Positions 1 to 10,394 of a DNA stretch of 19,547 bases are shown piece after piece. The position numbers and the translations under genes were made by a program. How positions within the stretch are numbered: position 1 is the first letter of the stretch; every line of letters starts with the position of its first letter. A model generated the notes under the pieces. It had not been told where the DNA came from, made no database searches, and was given only the letters and a program-made list of their open reading frames with translations. Source of the stretch: Isohypsibius dastychi (lineage: Eukaryota > Tardigrada > Eutardigrada > Parachela > Isohypsibiidae); assembly GCA_034696485.1 (NCBI GenBank), contig JAQIWT010000475.1, positions 1 through 19,547 on the forward strand. Reading direction: 5' to 3'.

Positions 1-18
1 CCCCCCCCCCCCCCCCCC
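1..18. repeat. homopolymer C tract at the window edge
   Basis: Eighteen consecutive C residues open the window, followed by GC and unique sequence. It lies downstream of the ABTB1 stop codon. A tract this long is also a common assembly or sequencing artefact, so its length should not be trusted. Confidence 0.9.
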
Positions 19-249
19 GCCCGGTCTCAAAAAAATTCACAACATGTCGAAGCTTCACAGATCTCACATTCCACAACCCACCACTACATTACTCTGTGAA
101 GTGTAATCCTATTCATCGCAATCGCATGTCTTCGGTCAGTCTGTTGAATCATCTTTAGAGTCTTAGCACCGGAAAACAAAACCGGGCCAAAATCACGGAT
201 CACCATCCAGAATCTCAAAAGACCTTCAAAACCATTCGGAACATGTAGT

Positions 250-3200
250 TCAAGCGTCTAGACCGAGCTCTTCTAACAATCCATCAATCAAAGATATTTT
301 CTCCTGAGCTTCCATCATCTGGCTTGTTGTCTGCACATTCCCGCTGATACAATAGCGAAGATCATCAATCACTAAAATCAACGCATTTCTCCATCAATAA
401 ACTCAATCAAATGCAGCCGAGGGATAAGATTGAAAAATACCGTCAATCGTATCCGTATCCTCTCGATCTTTTACACTCTTCGCATCTTCCAGAACTAGAT
501 TTCGGAATGCATCACTATAAATCACCTAAAACAGACGTAAAAAAACATCATCTTTCGGATTCACAAAAACAGCTAAACTAAAAAAACGCACCGATTCCAA
601 ATTCCGCGAAATAAATTCGACGCAAGACGACTCTAGTCTAGGTAACTGGAAGACTCTGGATGTCAGCAACATGTCCACAACACAGGAAGTATCCAGATTA
701 TCCGCAATGACGTTTCCACATAATTTCTTCAGTCCGGGAAGTAGATACACCTCAGCCATGAACAGAACCTCAAGCACGATTTCCGGTGAAATCTGAAAGC
801 AAGTACTGCGATGCTGAACTAGGAACTGAATAACAAAAGAGCACCTACAAACCTCAACGAAATCTTGATAGATGTAAAAAACGATAACGGCAAAAGTCCG
901 AAGGGAGACGTCATACATGTTGATATGAGGAGCTCCGGTCTCGTCTTGAGGTGATTCTTGGAAATGATCAGCCAACAACGCTCTATAAAAACGGTATAAA
1001 AATGGGTTCCATATGGCTGGATCAGATATTTCTAGAAAGCATACCGGAAGTATTCACTTCGGCCGGAGAAGAATACCTGGGGGTGAGACAAATTGTTTCA
1101 AATTTAGTTAATAATGCATATTATTTTCGCCTTACTTTATGGCAATAAAACTCATCGTCTTGGACAACAAAAACGACATCGCATAAAGAACGCCAAATGT
1201 CCAAATCACCAAGGTCTTCTTGAACTCGCCCATCAAGTGACATGAACGATTCACTTGGCATCGCTTGCTTCGCCAAACGACCCAGGTTATAATGTAGTTC
1301 ATAGTTCCCCAAGAATGGCTCGATTGATAACAAAGAAATTCGCACGGCATATTTCGAATGCGCTACAAATAAAAACGCGCTAAAAAAATAGTGGGTTGGT
1401 AAAATTAGTAAACAAAAATACGCGATGAACGGAAAACTATGAGAAACACGAACTGGGAGAGCAGATTCAAAAACACAAGAATGCGGATTTTGAGAACATT
1501 TTATGAACCAAAAATTAATAACAACTGAAATCTCAAATTTTATAATATTTAAATTAACTAAAATACAAATTCGTTTTTAATTTTGTTTTCATAGTCTCAG
1601 ACTCTCAGTAAAATGCCATCTTTCAATCGTCGAAACAGTTCGTTTTCGCTTACTGAAGAACATTGCGTCCGACTGCTGCATATTCAATCGTTCCTCCAAA
1701 TCACTCAGCTGAAAAAGTCGAGCCAAACGCAGGCAGTCATCCACCAGAGCGACGTGGATTTCCAGCGAGCCAGTGTACAAATATTCCATGACTGCTTTGA
1801 ATGCTGATGTGTCCAACTAGAAGAATCAGAAACATGTGCTTATCGCGGCTTATCGAACATTAAATCAAAATCATTTCCGCAATTGAAATTCAAGTCGTTC
1901 ATAGAAAGATTCGGGTCTTCCATTTCGAAAGAAATTTCCCAGATACAGGTGCGAGTTTCCAGAAACGATTTACAAGCTTGAAATTACAACGGAAAAGCAG
2001 TGCAGAAAGAAACTCACCATCAAGTTATCTTTTCTAATGACGCGTCGATCTTTCCATTTGCCCGAAAAACTACGCCGGAAGTACGAAGAGCGAGCCGCTA
2101 ATATACAGCGATGATACTGGAAAGCTTCACCGTGGATTTCGAATGTCACATCGGAGCAAAATCCGTTGAGCAACCTGTTGATGAGGAAAACACGAACTCC
2201 AATAAAAACATTGATAACAACAAAAAAAAAACACCGTACAAATATAACATTTAGAAGCCTAACTAGAGAACAAAGGCAATTTCCACAGAGATAAAAATCG
2301 TACGGTAGAGAAAAACAAAAACAGAAATTTCACTAAAATTTGTGAGAATGGATAAGGAGAAATGAAGCATAATTTTCAAGTTTTCGTTTTCAAAAAGTGA
2401 TGGAGTGATACGATCAAAGACGACCATTTCCGCCCGCCCCTATATATGCAAAATGACTTCTATTGCCGCCCGGGGGTCTGCAAGTAAGGTACCCTCCACT
2501 GTCGACAGGGGTACTCGGTCACTGACCCAAGTCCAGTTTCAAAACAAAACACATCACTTCTTCCTTTTCTGTTTCTTACTTCTCTACTTTCCTTCCCTCC
2601 TCTTTCTTTCCCCTTCATTCCTTCATGCCATGGATAATCTGGAGGAATGTGCAATTCAAAACATCCTGAGCGGGAGAATGAGTCGTCGAGAGGCAGCAAA
2701 GACGTTCGGAATTCCAAGATCCACTTTGCAAGATCGCCTGCGTGGAGCTGAAAAAGGAAAACGTGGGCCGAAGCGACACTTCACCGTCCAAGAAGAAGCT
2801 GATCTGGAGCGCATATTGTTAGAGATGGCAAGAAATGGGATTCCACTAAATAAACGTCTGCTTCGAGAATGTCTGATCATCGCTGGGGATAAAAAAGGCA
2901 AGTTTGCTTCGACTCATTCTCAATTTTAGCAGTCCATCAAAAATATTTTGGTTCTGATTTTGTGAACGAATACTATATTTCACCTGAATAAGTTCATAGC
3001 ACCGGTACAGCTTGGTATTTTACAGGACTATCTGGACATAATTTCTCACGAGACTGGATGCGCGCGTTTCGAAAACGTCATCGAGGAATTTCACTGCGAA
3101 AAACTACAGCCAAGAATCAAAAGGTCGTGCGGAACTGGACACTGGAAAAAGCCAGAGCATGGATTGAAAAAGTGAATATTCTGAAGGATGACGGATTTTT

Positions 3201-5549
3201 GGAAAAGCCTGAATGTATCTGGAATCTGAACGAAAGCGGCTTCGTTCTTGATATTGCTGATGATAAAGTTTTTGCTGCCACTGGAGCTCTGGAAGTAACT
3301 TCGTACATGTGCGGTTCTGATCGGGATCAGTTATCTGTACTCGGATGTGGAAATGCTGCTGGAGAAATGACTCGGCCACTGATTTTGTTTACTGGAAAGT
3401 GTCATCTAGAATCTCGTTTTCAAGGACTTCAAAATGATTGCTATGTTGGAGTATGTGACACCGGAAATATGGAACCGAAGATTTGGAGAGATTATTTCGC
3501 GAAGGAAGTACTACCAGCGCTCTCTACTGATAAGGTAAGATTCTTTTTCAGTTACTCTCGTTTTCATCGCAAACAGGCTATATCACATTCCTATTCCGTA
3601 GGTTCTGATCTTGTTTGATGGGCATTACACCCACGTGACGAATACGATGTTTTTTGAACTGATTCTCGATGCCAATTCACACGGAAAAGAAATCCGGCTT
3701 TTGGCATTTCCGGGTGGTCTCACTGGGAAATTGCAGCCGCTCGATGTTGGTGTTTTCGGCCCACTCAAGAAGCATTGGAATGATTATTTACGTGACAGCC
3801 ACATCTGCGGCGAGGTGAGTGGACTATCTCGTTAAATTTTATTGATACAGATTGACCAATTTTTGTTTATTGTTTTGAATATGGATATATACGAATAAAT
3901 GAAAACTAATTGACCTTTTTTATTAACAGGTTATTCGTAATCATTTTGGACACCACCTCATGACCATCTGGCGTGAATTTGATTTCAAGACCAATCTGGA
4001 GAATGGTTTCCGGGAAAGTGGATTGTTTCCATATTCACCGGACGTTATTTTGGCATCCGTTGAACAACCGAAAAAGATCGAAATCGCAGCGCATGAGGAA
4101 CATCTGATCCAAATTCGAAACTCCATGCGTCGAATGGGATTATCAGATGGCCAAATCCGTATGCATCTCACATCCATTTTGAATTCGGCGAATGGGATTT
4201 CGAAAGAATCTGTTTTTTGTGATTCTTTGGCGGAAATGATCCTCAAGAAAAAGGCCAACCGTCCGAAAAAGCTCCCCAAGGACAGGAGATTATCTCTTGA
4301 ATACGGTGCTTTTCTTCTCGATCCCGACTATCAAGCTGCGATGAATGAGAAAAAGCAGAAGTTCGAAGACCTGAAGAAGAAAAAGAATGCCACCGCCAAC
4401 GTCGAACCGCTTGTCAAGAAAGGTCGTGGTCGACCAAAGAAAGTCTCTTCCTAAGTTCTGTGAATGCGATTATTAATTTCTCAAATGTTTATGTTTTATA
4501 CTGTTGCAGGCATGTTTGGTGAAAATCGTCCCGGTTAGTCATCGAGAAATTTATTATTCTTGTTCTCTTCCGTTTTTGCCAATGAGTGGTCTCTATCAAA
4601 ATGCGGATAACTAAATGTGTTGTGGTTTTTGTTTGTGATGAATGACGGCGTAGTGTGTTATTCCCTGTACTACACTTGACCAGCGGGCGGCAATGGAAGT
4701 CATTTCACATATATAGGGGCGGGCGGAAATGGTCGTCTTTGATCGTACATGTAATATTTTAAAATAAGAACTCGCTAATTTCGCAAAAAATTCGCATTAA
4801 TTAAAGCAAACTTTGCTTGAGAAACCGAAGAAAAACGTTCTGGAGCGACAAATGTATGCATACATAATCCAAATTCACCTCATAAATATACCTCATAAAT
4901 ATAAGCACGTAATGTTATTGAGGGAGATTTTGCAAGTCAACAACACAGATCCAAAAAAACCAGTTAAATTTTTCAACTGACTTACTGGCGAAGAAATTCT
5001 TCATAAGGATCCCGTCGAATCGTTTTAGACGAAATCTGTTTATGCTGAACCAGAAGCGCACGAATTTCGCGAGTCAATGCGCCGTAAAGACATCTTTCCC
5101 CATCGAATGTATCCGGATCGCAACGAGCACCTGCAAAATCAACCAAGCAAATTAGACTGTCAAAGTACAAGTTCCAAACATAACCATCGAAGAACAACGA
5201 AAAAAACGAAACATCAGGAAAGACGAAAAACAAGAAACCACAGAAAACATATACAAAATCCAAGAAGTCTAACCTTGTTTTAACAAATACTCGACCAATT
5301 CTGTGTGTCCACAAAGACAAGCGTAATACCTGAAAAGAGAATAAATCACAGATTTAGAAACGGTAATTTTCAACAAGAATCCATTTAAGGGAAGTGGCGT
5401 AAAGATTTTCTTTTCTCGATGCATACTTACAACGGAGTACTATCCCAAACATCTCGAACATTCAGCTCCACTTCCCTTTCTTCAACCAAATATTTCACAC
5501 GTTCCAGATTCCCTCTTCGACAAACAGAGAACAACTCTGACTTTTCCAT
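250..5549 (-). CDS. ABTB1: ABTB1 orthologue, ankyrin repeat and BTB/POZ protein, 11 exons, 478 aa
   Basis: Exons on the minus strand: 5431-5549, 5274-5329, 4986-5130, 2018-2174, 1654-1816, 1136-1362, 1045-1076, 853-982, 592-792, 441-525, 250-371. All junctions are GT-AG and phases agree throughout. The joined length is 1437 bases, or 478 codons plus TGA, the same length as human ABTB1. Exons 1-3 encode the N-terminal ankyrin part (WDSTPLYYACLCGH, then TFDGERCLYGAL). BTB1 lies at about residues 113-205 (SDVTFEIHGEAF, HRCILAARSSYF). BTB2 lies at about 275-380 (CDVVFVVQDDEFYCHK, FFSGRSEYFRALL, AEVYLLPGLKKLCG). The C-terminus ends in ELGLDA. The start ATG at 5549 precedes EKSELFSVCRRGNLERV, which aligns with the family N-terminus. 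Vertebrate ABTB1 (BPOZ) is reported as a BTB adaptor linked to Cul3-type ubiquitination, eEF1A and PTEN-related growth control; conservation of that role is inferred. Introns are 59-291 bases except intron 3 (2811), which holds a pogo transposon. No AATAAA is seen in the 250 bases downstream. Confidence 0.95.
2411..2472 (+). repeat. left terminal inverted repeat of the pogo element
   Basis: Begins CGATCAAAGACGACC right after TA and runs through a C-rich block and TATATATG. It matches the reverse complement of 4684-4745 at 59 of 62 positions; the mismatches are at repeat positions 39, 40 and 51. Confidence 0.95.
2630..4454 (+). CDS. pogo/Tigger-like transposase, 4 exons, 504 aa
   Basis: Exons 2630-2897, 3026-3534, 3602-3814 and 3930-4454 join to 1515 bases without stops. 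Domains in order: a pipsqueak-type helix-turn-helix at about residues 1-45 (IQNILSGRMSRREAAKTFGI, then PRSTLQDRL); a second Tc5/CENP-B-like DNA-binding helix region at about 50-135 (FSRDWMRAFRKRH); a DDE endonuclease core; and a basic AT-hook-like C-terminus (GRGRPKK). The second catalytic Asp is in LILFDGHYTH (residue 265) and the third in LQPLDVGVFGPLK (307), 41 residues apart. The usual first Asp of the N-x-D-E motif reads WNLNESG, so residue 158 is Asn (AAC at 3229-3231). That change is expected to abolish strand cleavage unless it is a sequencing error. Intron 1 is GC-AG (2898-3025); introns 2 and 3 are GT-AG. The ATG at 2630 was chosen because it opens the helix-turn-helix; the frame is open upstream, but that part is the inverted repeat and low-complexity leader. 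Confidence 0.92.
4684..4745 (-). repeat. right terminal inverted repeat of the pogo element
   Basis: Inverted copy of 2411-2472. It ends CTTTGATCG immediately before TA at 4746-4747. Confidence 0.95.
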
Positions 5550-6930
5550 TTTTTGATTCAGAAGCCCAAACACTTTTCGTTAACAAACAAACACGTAGAA
5601 TTCTACAAAGATGACTATTTGAAATGTTCCGATCACTCAGCACAAGATCGGCACTCGAAAGGAACGATGATCGAACGGAAGCAAAGAAACAACAAGAACA
5701 ACATCCGCGGTCGCGAAAACGATAACAAGACGGTTCAAGGTTCAAGGGGTTGGTCGCATATCACCTCACAGGAGGAGCCGCCGCATCGAAGCTGATAGGG
5801 TCCGCATCCCGTCTTCGACGGCGTATGCTTTTATTTTAATCCTTAGGAAAGCGGGCCTTTATGAAAGATTTTCGGATAAGCCGAACGAAAGAAATAGCCT
5901 CAGACCACCACGAGGGGGCTCGAATGAACCCTAATGATAATTAGCTTTAATTTTCGTGACTAAGTTTAAGCAGTTTCTGAACACGAATGGCTGATGAATG
6001 TGTCCCACCTGAAAAATAAAAAACGTAGTCAATAAGTTCATGAGAAACCTTTCCGATAATACCCACCTTTCGAAAAAAAGTGCATCAGACCAGCAATAAA
6101 ATTAAAATGTATGTATGTAGTCAGAATCACCAATTAATCAATTAAGTTGATGACGAAATCAAAATGACGATGGAAATCAGATAACGTGGCGCAATTTGAA
6201 AATTTGAAAACGATTATTAAAATTATAATTATTAAAATTTTTGAAGTTCAAGAAACTGCGATAGGATCCATCTAACCGATAGCCGATCAACTGAATTACC
6301 CAATGAGATTCGGAGGTATTCAACAGTTAACTGATGATGCTCTGTAAGACCGGGGTAAAAGATTTCAGAAAGCATTGAGCAAATATTTCGTTTCTGAGAT
6401 TCTAGAAATTTTATGATTTTAAACTGTCCGAATGAGTCAATGATAGTCAATGATAGAAGATCAAAATGACGTAGCTGGTGAGCCAATTGACCAATCAAGT
6501 TGAATGATGCAATCAATCAATAAAATGTATGATGCAATCTCAAAATGTTGCGCAACAATGAAATTAGAGAAAATCACGTAAACGAAATCCACGAAACAAA
6601 AAAAAATCGGTTTATAAAAAAGTTTTTTTAATTATCGCGGATGCCTGAAAATATGTATATCTGTTCACTTGAGCTTAAAACAGATATTTTACGCGCTGGA
6701 AAATCCTTACGGTATCTTCCAGCTACCTCTCGGGTCTTTTTGCTTCGCATTTGATGGCCGTAATGATGGAGATGATTCACGGGAGGTGTGACGGATTTTC
6801 CAAACACTTAGAGGACAAGGAGCAAATAAGTACGAGATTCGTAAAGAAGCGTGGCACTCACAGTAACGAGGTCGACAACCTCCAAATGCCTTCGATTGTG
6901 TTGTGTGTCAGCGCTCTAAGACGATTTCTT
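5550..6930. other. spacer upstream of ABTB1, no supported gene
   Basis: This stretch should include the ABTB1 promoter, but no clear TATA box or initiator can be singled out. 6100-6640 is AT-rich with short repeated words (variants of AATCAATTAAGTTGATGA and TCAAAATGACG recur near 6135-6175 and 6460-6530). A 94-codon minus-strand frame at 6232-6516 has no recognisable motif and lies in this repetitive AT-rich DNA, so it is not called. Confidence 0.5.
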
Positions 6931-6935
6931 GTTAA

Positions 6936-7197
6936 AGTGGCGTAGGAATCCACCTACTTTGCCCTCACTTCAAGTACACTATTTTTTGGGGAGCATAACC
7001 AATGGCGTATACTTGTCTGGAAACACAGGAGAGAAATGCGGTTGGCCTTTTTCGCCGCAAGGGGGTAGAATGAGTCTCGTCAAAAAACAGAAGAGAGCGA
7101 TCCCGGTAATTCGGCAAAAAGGGAGGAAGGAGCATAATGAAGTCTGCGAAGCTGATTAAGGCGTGAGTTACCCTGAAAATGACCTTCTTACGCCACT
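6936..7197. repeat. possible small inverted-repeat (MITE-like) element
   Basis: AGTGGCGTAGGAA at 6936-6948 is the inverse of TTCTTACGCCACT at 7185-7197 (12 of 13 positions), enclosing about 236 bases. Outside flanks are GTTAA and AAGCAC, which give no convincing target duplication. Short plus-strand open frames overlap it (6751-6945 and 6929-7159) but show no family features. Confidence 0.3.
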
Positions 7198-7485
7198 AAG
7201 CACGCTCAACAGGGTCTGTGCCATGTAGTATCAGATGTGGGCAGGCGGTTCCTATAATTCAGTGGACCAGCTATTAGGTTTGAACTGGTTCGCCCCTTTA
7301 ATTAGAGCAATTAAATTTTAAAACTCATGATCAAAACGAGAGAAGATTCCCACGGTGTTGAAAGCGTAGGTGCGGGTGCCGGTATAGTGTATGTAGCAAA
7401 TACAATAAAACAAATCAAATTAAAACGCCATGTGTGCTTTGTGTGCACGTTGTGTATTGGTTTATTTTCTGAATAATTTTTCGAA

Positions 7486-8835
7486 ATGGCGACTTTCACG
7501 CAAGAGTATATTCCATCCAACATTTTCAAAGCTATTCTATCGGTAGAAGATCGTAATTTTCCGAGGAAGGTTGTCTCCCATGTCAACGCCGGGTTGCGCT
7601 GAACGACGTGCTGTGTGACCAAGGACGCTTCACTGACATTCATGAACATCTTTGCACTGCAAATGACATCTTTGCTCCAGAATGAATTGCTGGTAGGGTT
7701 TTGGTGTCGTTTTGCCCAGAAGTTTCAAAACTGTTTTTGTATAAAACTATTTCTTTTTGAATAGAAATCTGCGTTCGATCTGGCATTTGAAAATGCTGAT
7801 GAAATTGTGCAGAGTGCCCATAAAGCGATTAGCCTCATCGACGCCACGTTGGCTGATCTCGCAGCAGCAAAAAGCATCTTCGTATTCTTCGTATTCTTCG
7901 AGGATCTTATGAGACTTCTCGTGCTAATGCCGCCTACTCGATTTTGCTGAGCATAGAACTGCAGCCAACACTGTCAAACTGCAATATCATGGATCCGTTG
8001 CCATGAAATCGCAACTGCGGTGGTTAAGCTGGCTGTATCGTAATGTCGGAGGATGAGGCACTGGAATCTTGCATGGCTGATTTTTCAAAAGTCTTTAGCC
8101 AGTATTTAACTGCCATAGAACCAGACTTAAAACCAGGCCACCGTGGACGGGATTCCAATCAGGCTATTCATTTTGTGGAAAAGTTGCAGGAAAATCTCAA
8201 TCGTCGGGCAGAAAATAAAATGTTGCAGGAGTCGACTGCTGCCGTTCATTTCACTGCAGCCCAGAATTTCTCCGAGGGATTATTGCCGATAATGGCATGG
8301 GAAAACAGGAGCTGATCGATTCGATGATCACAGCTATTCATTGCTGCGTTATGGGTGCGTTTTTGTAGTCGTGCCACCACATTTTGTTTTAAGCAAGCTT
8401 GTTTTACAGAGAATTCTAAGCTGGAGTAGTTCATCCAGCAGTAAGTTCGTGAAGCGGAAGTTGAGGAGACCGAAGGCTCCTCAGTTTACACTTGGGTCGG
8501 CGAGGCGGGGAACGAGTTGGAAGAGGACGAGAATACGGAACCGGAAGAAGAAGCGGAAGAGGAAGAAGCGGATACGGAACCCAAAGTGGAAGTGGGAGCA
8601 GAAGCGGAATGGGAGATGGCGACGGCGGAAGCGGAAGAGCTGTCCGAAAGCGTGAATCTGAACAGGCGAAGAATCCGGAAGTCGTTCTGAAACCGGAAGT
8701 GGATCGTCGGAAGCGTAAGCCGGAACAGGCAAACAAGCCGGAAGTCGTTCCGGAGTGGAAGCAGTGCGGTGACCGGAAGTCGCAGTAGGACCGGAAGTTG
8801 TTCCAGCAGCGACCAGCCGAGCTGTACGAATTCGG
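7486..8835 (+). pseudogene. decayed spliced gene of unknown family with E/P-rich tail
   Basis: The ATG at 7486 opens a frame beginning MATFTQEYIPSNIF, interrupted by TGA at 7600-7602. The same frame continues to LLQNELL, followed by a GTAGGG donor at 7693. A TTTTTGAATAG acceptor ends at 7764, and the next segment (KSAFDLAFENADEIVQ) is helical-looking and runs to a stop at 7948. Further helical coding resumes in a 90-codon frame (8043-8315, SEDEALESCMADFSKVF) and then in another frame near 8275-8350. A second intron-like gap of about 55 bases ends in TTTTACAG at 8409. The tail (8442-8690) is dominated by Glu, Ala and Pro; related KPEV/PEVV-type repeats continue in other frames to about 8820. 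At least one nonsense change and several frame breaks indicate decay. I do not recognise the family. The long minus-strand frames opposite the tail are shadows of this low-complexity sequence. Confidence 0.5.
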
Positions 8836-10290
8836 AAGCAAAATTTTTTTGTGAGCTTGTAATTCATATAATGTGTAGTGAACTGAGTGTGTGTAGTAGT
8901 TTGGATGTGTCTGTACTGTCGTTGCTTATTTTGTTTTTCAATGAAGGTCCAGAGGTGGTACAACTTTTCAGGGGGTTTGGCGTTAATGGTATTAAAGATC
9001 TCATGCACACACTGCAAGTCTCAGTGACATGTCAGCGTTCTAAACAATGAGATTCCTTAAGGCGCTCGTGTTAGTGTCAGCGTGACAGTCTTCTTTACAA
9101 CCAAGATAGAGTTGCCGAGAAGTCATGAAGACTGGCACATGACAATAATTTACAACAATCAAACTAACTGACATACGCCCAACTCGGCCAATTCCGTTCG
9201 AAATCGGGTGGATCTGTAAAAAGGAGCTAGAAACTCGGCTGTTATCTTGAAGCTAAGAACAAGAGTTGAGTCCCGTGAAAAGTCAGCATTGAGATTGTTC
9301 AACGAATCGGCCAGAAACCTGTCAATTAAAAACAGGGGAAAAACGTGATGGGTTCGGCCGTCTTGTAGGCCGTATTGAGGCCGAGGAAACATGGTTTCGA
9401 ATGCAGTGATACAATTTTGGACTTTCATCTGGTTTCTTTCGTATGCCATACATGAAGCCAGGTTCTCAAATTCTTGTAACGACAACGTGGCAAGTATGAG
9501 GCGGCTTCTTCACCTCGCCTTAACACCTTATGGTAACATCCAATCGCACAATCAATTGGGATTCAAGTCTGAAAGCAGAGAGTCAGTGTTTTTTTATTCC
9601 GAATGATGTTCAGAGAAAACTAGACTGGAGTGGAGCTCCTTTCATACCCGTGGCTCTCGTGACCCGGGTTATATTCAGACAAAGGAAGCGGACCCTAGGA
9701 TGCTATCGCTAGTTTCATTATAGGGTGAGGACCCCGGAATGGGGCAACCTCACACACCCCACCAACATGACTCGAGCCAGTCCCGTTGGCGAGTCAACCT
9801 CACATAACTCATTGTATGTGAAAAGATAAAATTGAAGCAAAATCAAAAAGCTTTATCTTAGGGCACTTATGAGTTAAAGGCAGGAAAACCCAATTGAGCA
9901 CACGCCCAAAAATTGGGTGCTTATTGCAGAGCATGCAGTGTTAATGAAATATTTAGAATTCGTCGTGAATGGTTCGATCGATACACCTGTTGACGATAAG
10001 CGGAGTTGGAGGACGTACGTGATGACGTTTCGCCCACTGACGAGCGATGCGGATAATGGAGTATCTGATATCCGGTCTTAAGTGGAGATTGCGTCGCTTC
10101 ATAAGAGATGGGCGACGCATAGGCGATTGATGATTTTGGCTGACTCGTTTGTATCGGATGAAGGTGGAATGGCATAGGCTCTGCTACGGACTCAGCAAAA
10201 CCTAGGGTTGAATTTGAAGCCAGTGAAGTTTCGCTTATGACGGAAATTATTATATGCCCTCAAGATGTGATTCCTTGTAAGGCGCTGACA
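8836..10290. other. spacer with no confident gene
   Basis: The minus-strand frame 9159-9485 (108 codons, SLQEFENLASCMAYERNQ) reads like ordinary protein and could be a retroelement gag remnant, but no diagnostic motif is visible. The minus-strand frame 9921-10175 is Ser/His/Arg-rich and unconvincing. A small perfect-stem hairpin sits at 9725-9753. Nothing else stands out. Confidence 0.4.
9725..9753. other. short two-tier hairpin
   Basis: GTGAGG pairs with CCTCAC on the outside and CCCC with GGGG inside, with loop GGAAT and small internal bulges (A on one side, CAA on the other). Nearby text also repeats CAACCTCACA (around 9745 and 9798). No gene or terminator context is evident. Confidence 0.4.
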
Positions 10291-10294
10291 ACAA

Positions 10295-10308
10295 GGGGGG
10301 GGGGGGGG
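10295..10308. repeat. homopolymer G tract
   Basis: Fourteen consecutive G residues, preceded by ACAA and followed by TAGG. The length may be an assembly artefact. Confidence 0.9.
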
Positions 10309-10394
10309 TAGGTGACCTCGTTTGGTGACGAGAATAATCTCCAGAGTCATTGCGTTAAGAATGGCCTGCAAAACGAGAGCGGGATCGCCCTGAA

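Larger units (their letters stand above)
2411..4745 (+). mobile_element. pogo-like (Tc1/mariner superfamily) DNA transposon in ABTB1 intron 3
   Basis: A 2,335-bp element bounded by 62-bp terminal inverted repeats and flanked by TA on both sides (2409-2410 and 4746-4747), the target duplication expected of Tc1/mariner/pogo elements. It contains one 4-exon transposase on the plus strand, antisense to ABTB1. All four coding segments join without a stop and the repeats match at 59 of 62 positions, so the insertion looks recent. Without it, intron 3 would be about 470 bases. Both ABTB1 splice sites of this intron (donor at 4985, acceptor at 2175) are outside the element and intact. Confidence 0.93.

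Noticed and set aside
2405-2629. Upstream extension of the first transposase frame
   Set aside because: It runs through the terminal inverted repeat and a T/C-rich leader. The helix-turn-helix begins at the ATG at 2630.
5940-6010. Possible terminal exon on the minus strand after a TTTTTCAG acceptor
   Set aside because: The frame is only about 20 codons, with no upstream exon or family match that could be recognised.
8431-9017. Pro/Arg/Phe-rich minus-strand frames of 136 and 178 codons
   Set aside because: They are the complement of the low-complexity GAA/GGAAGC repeats of the E/P-rich tail on the plus strand.
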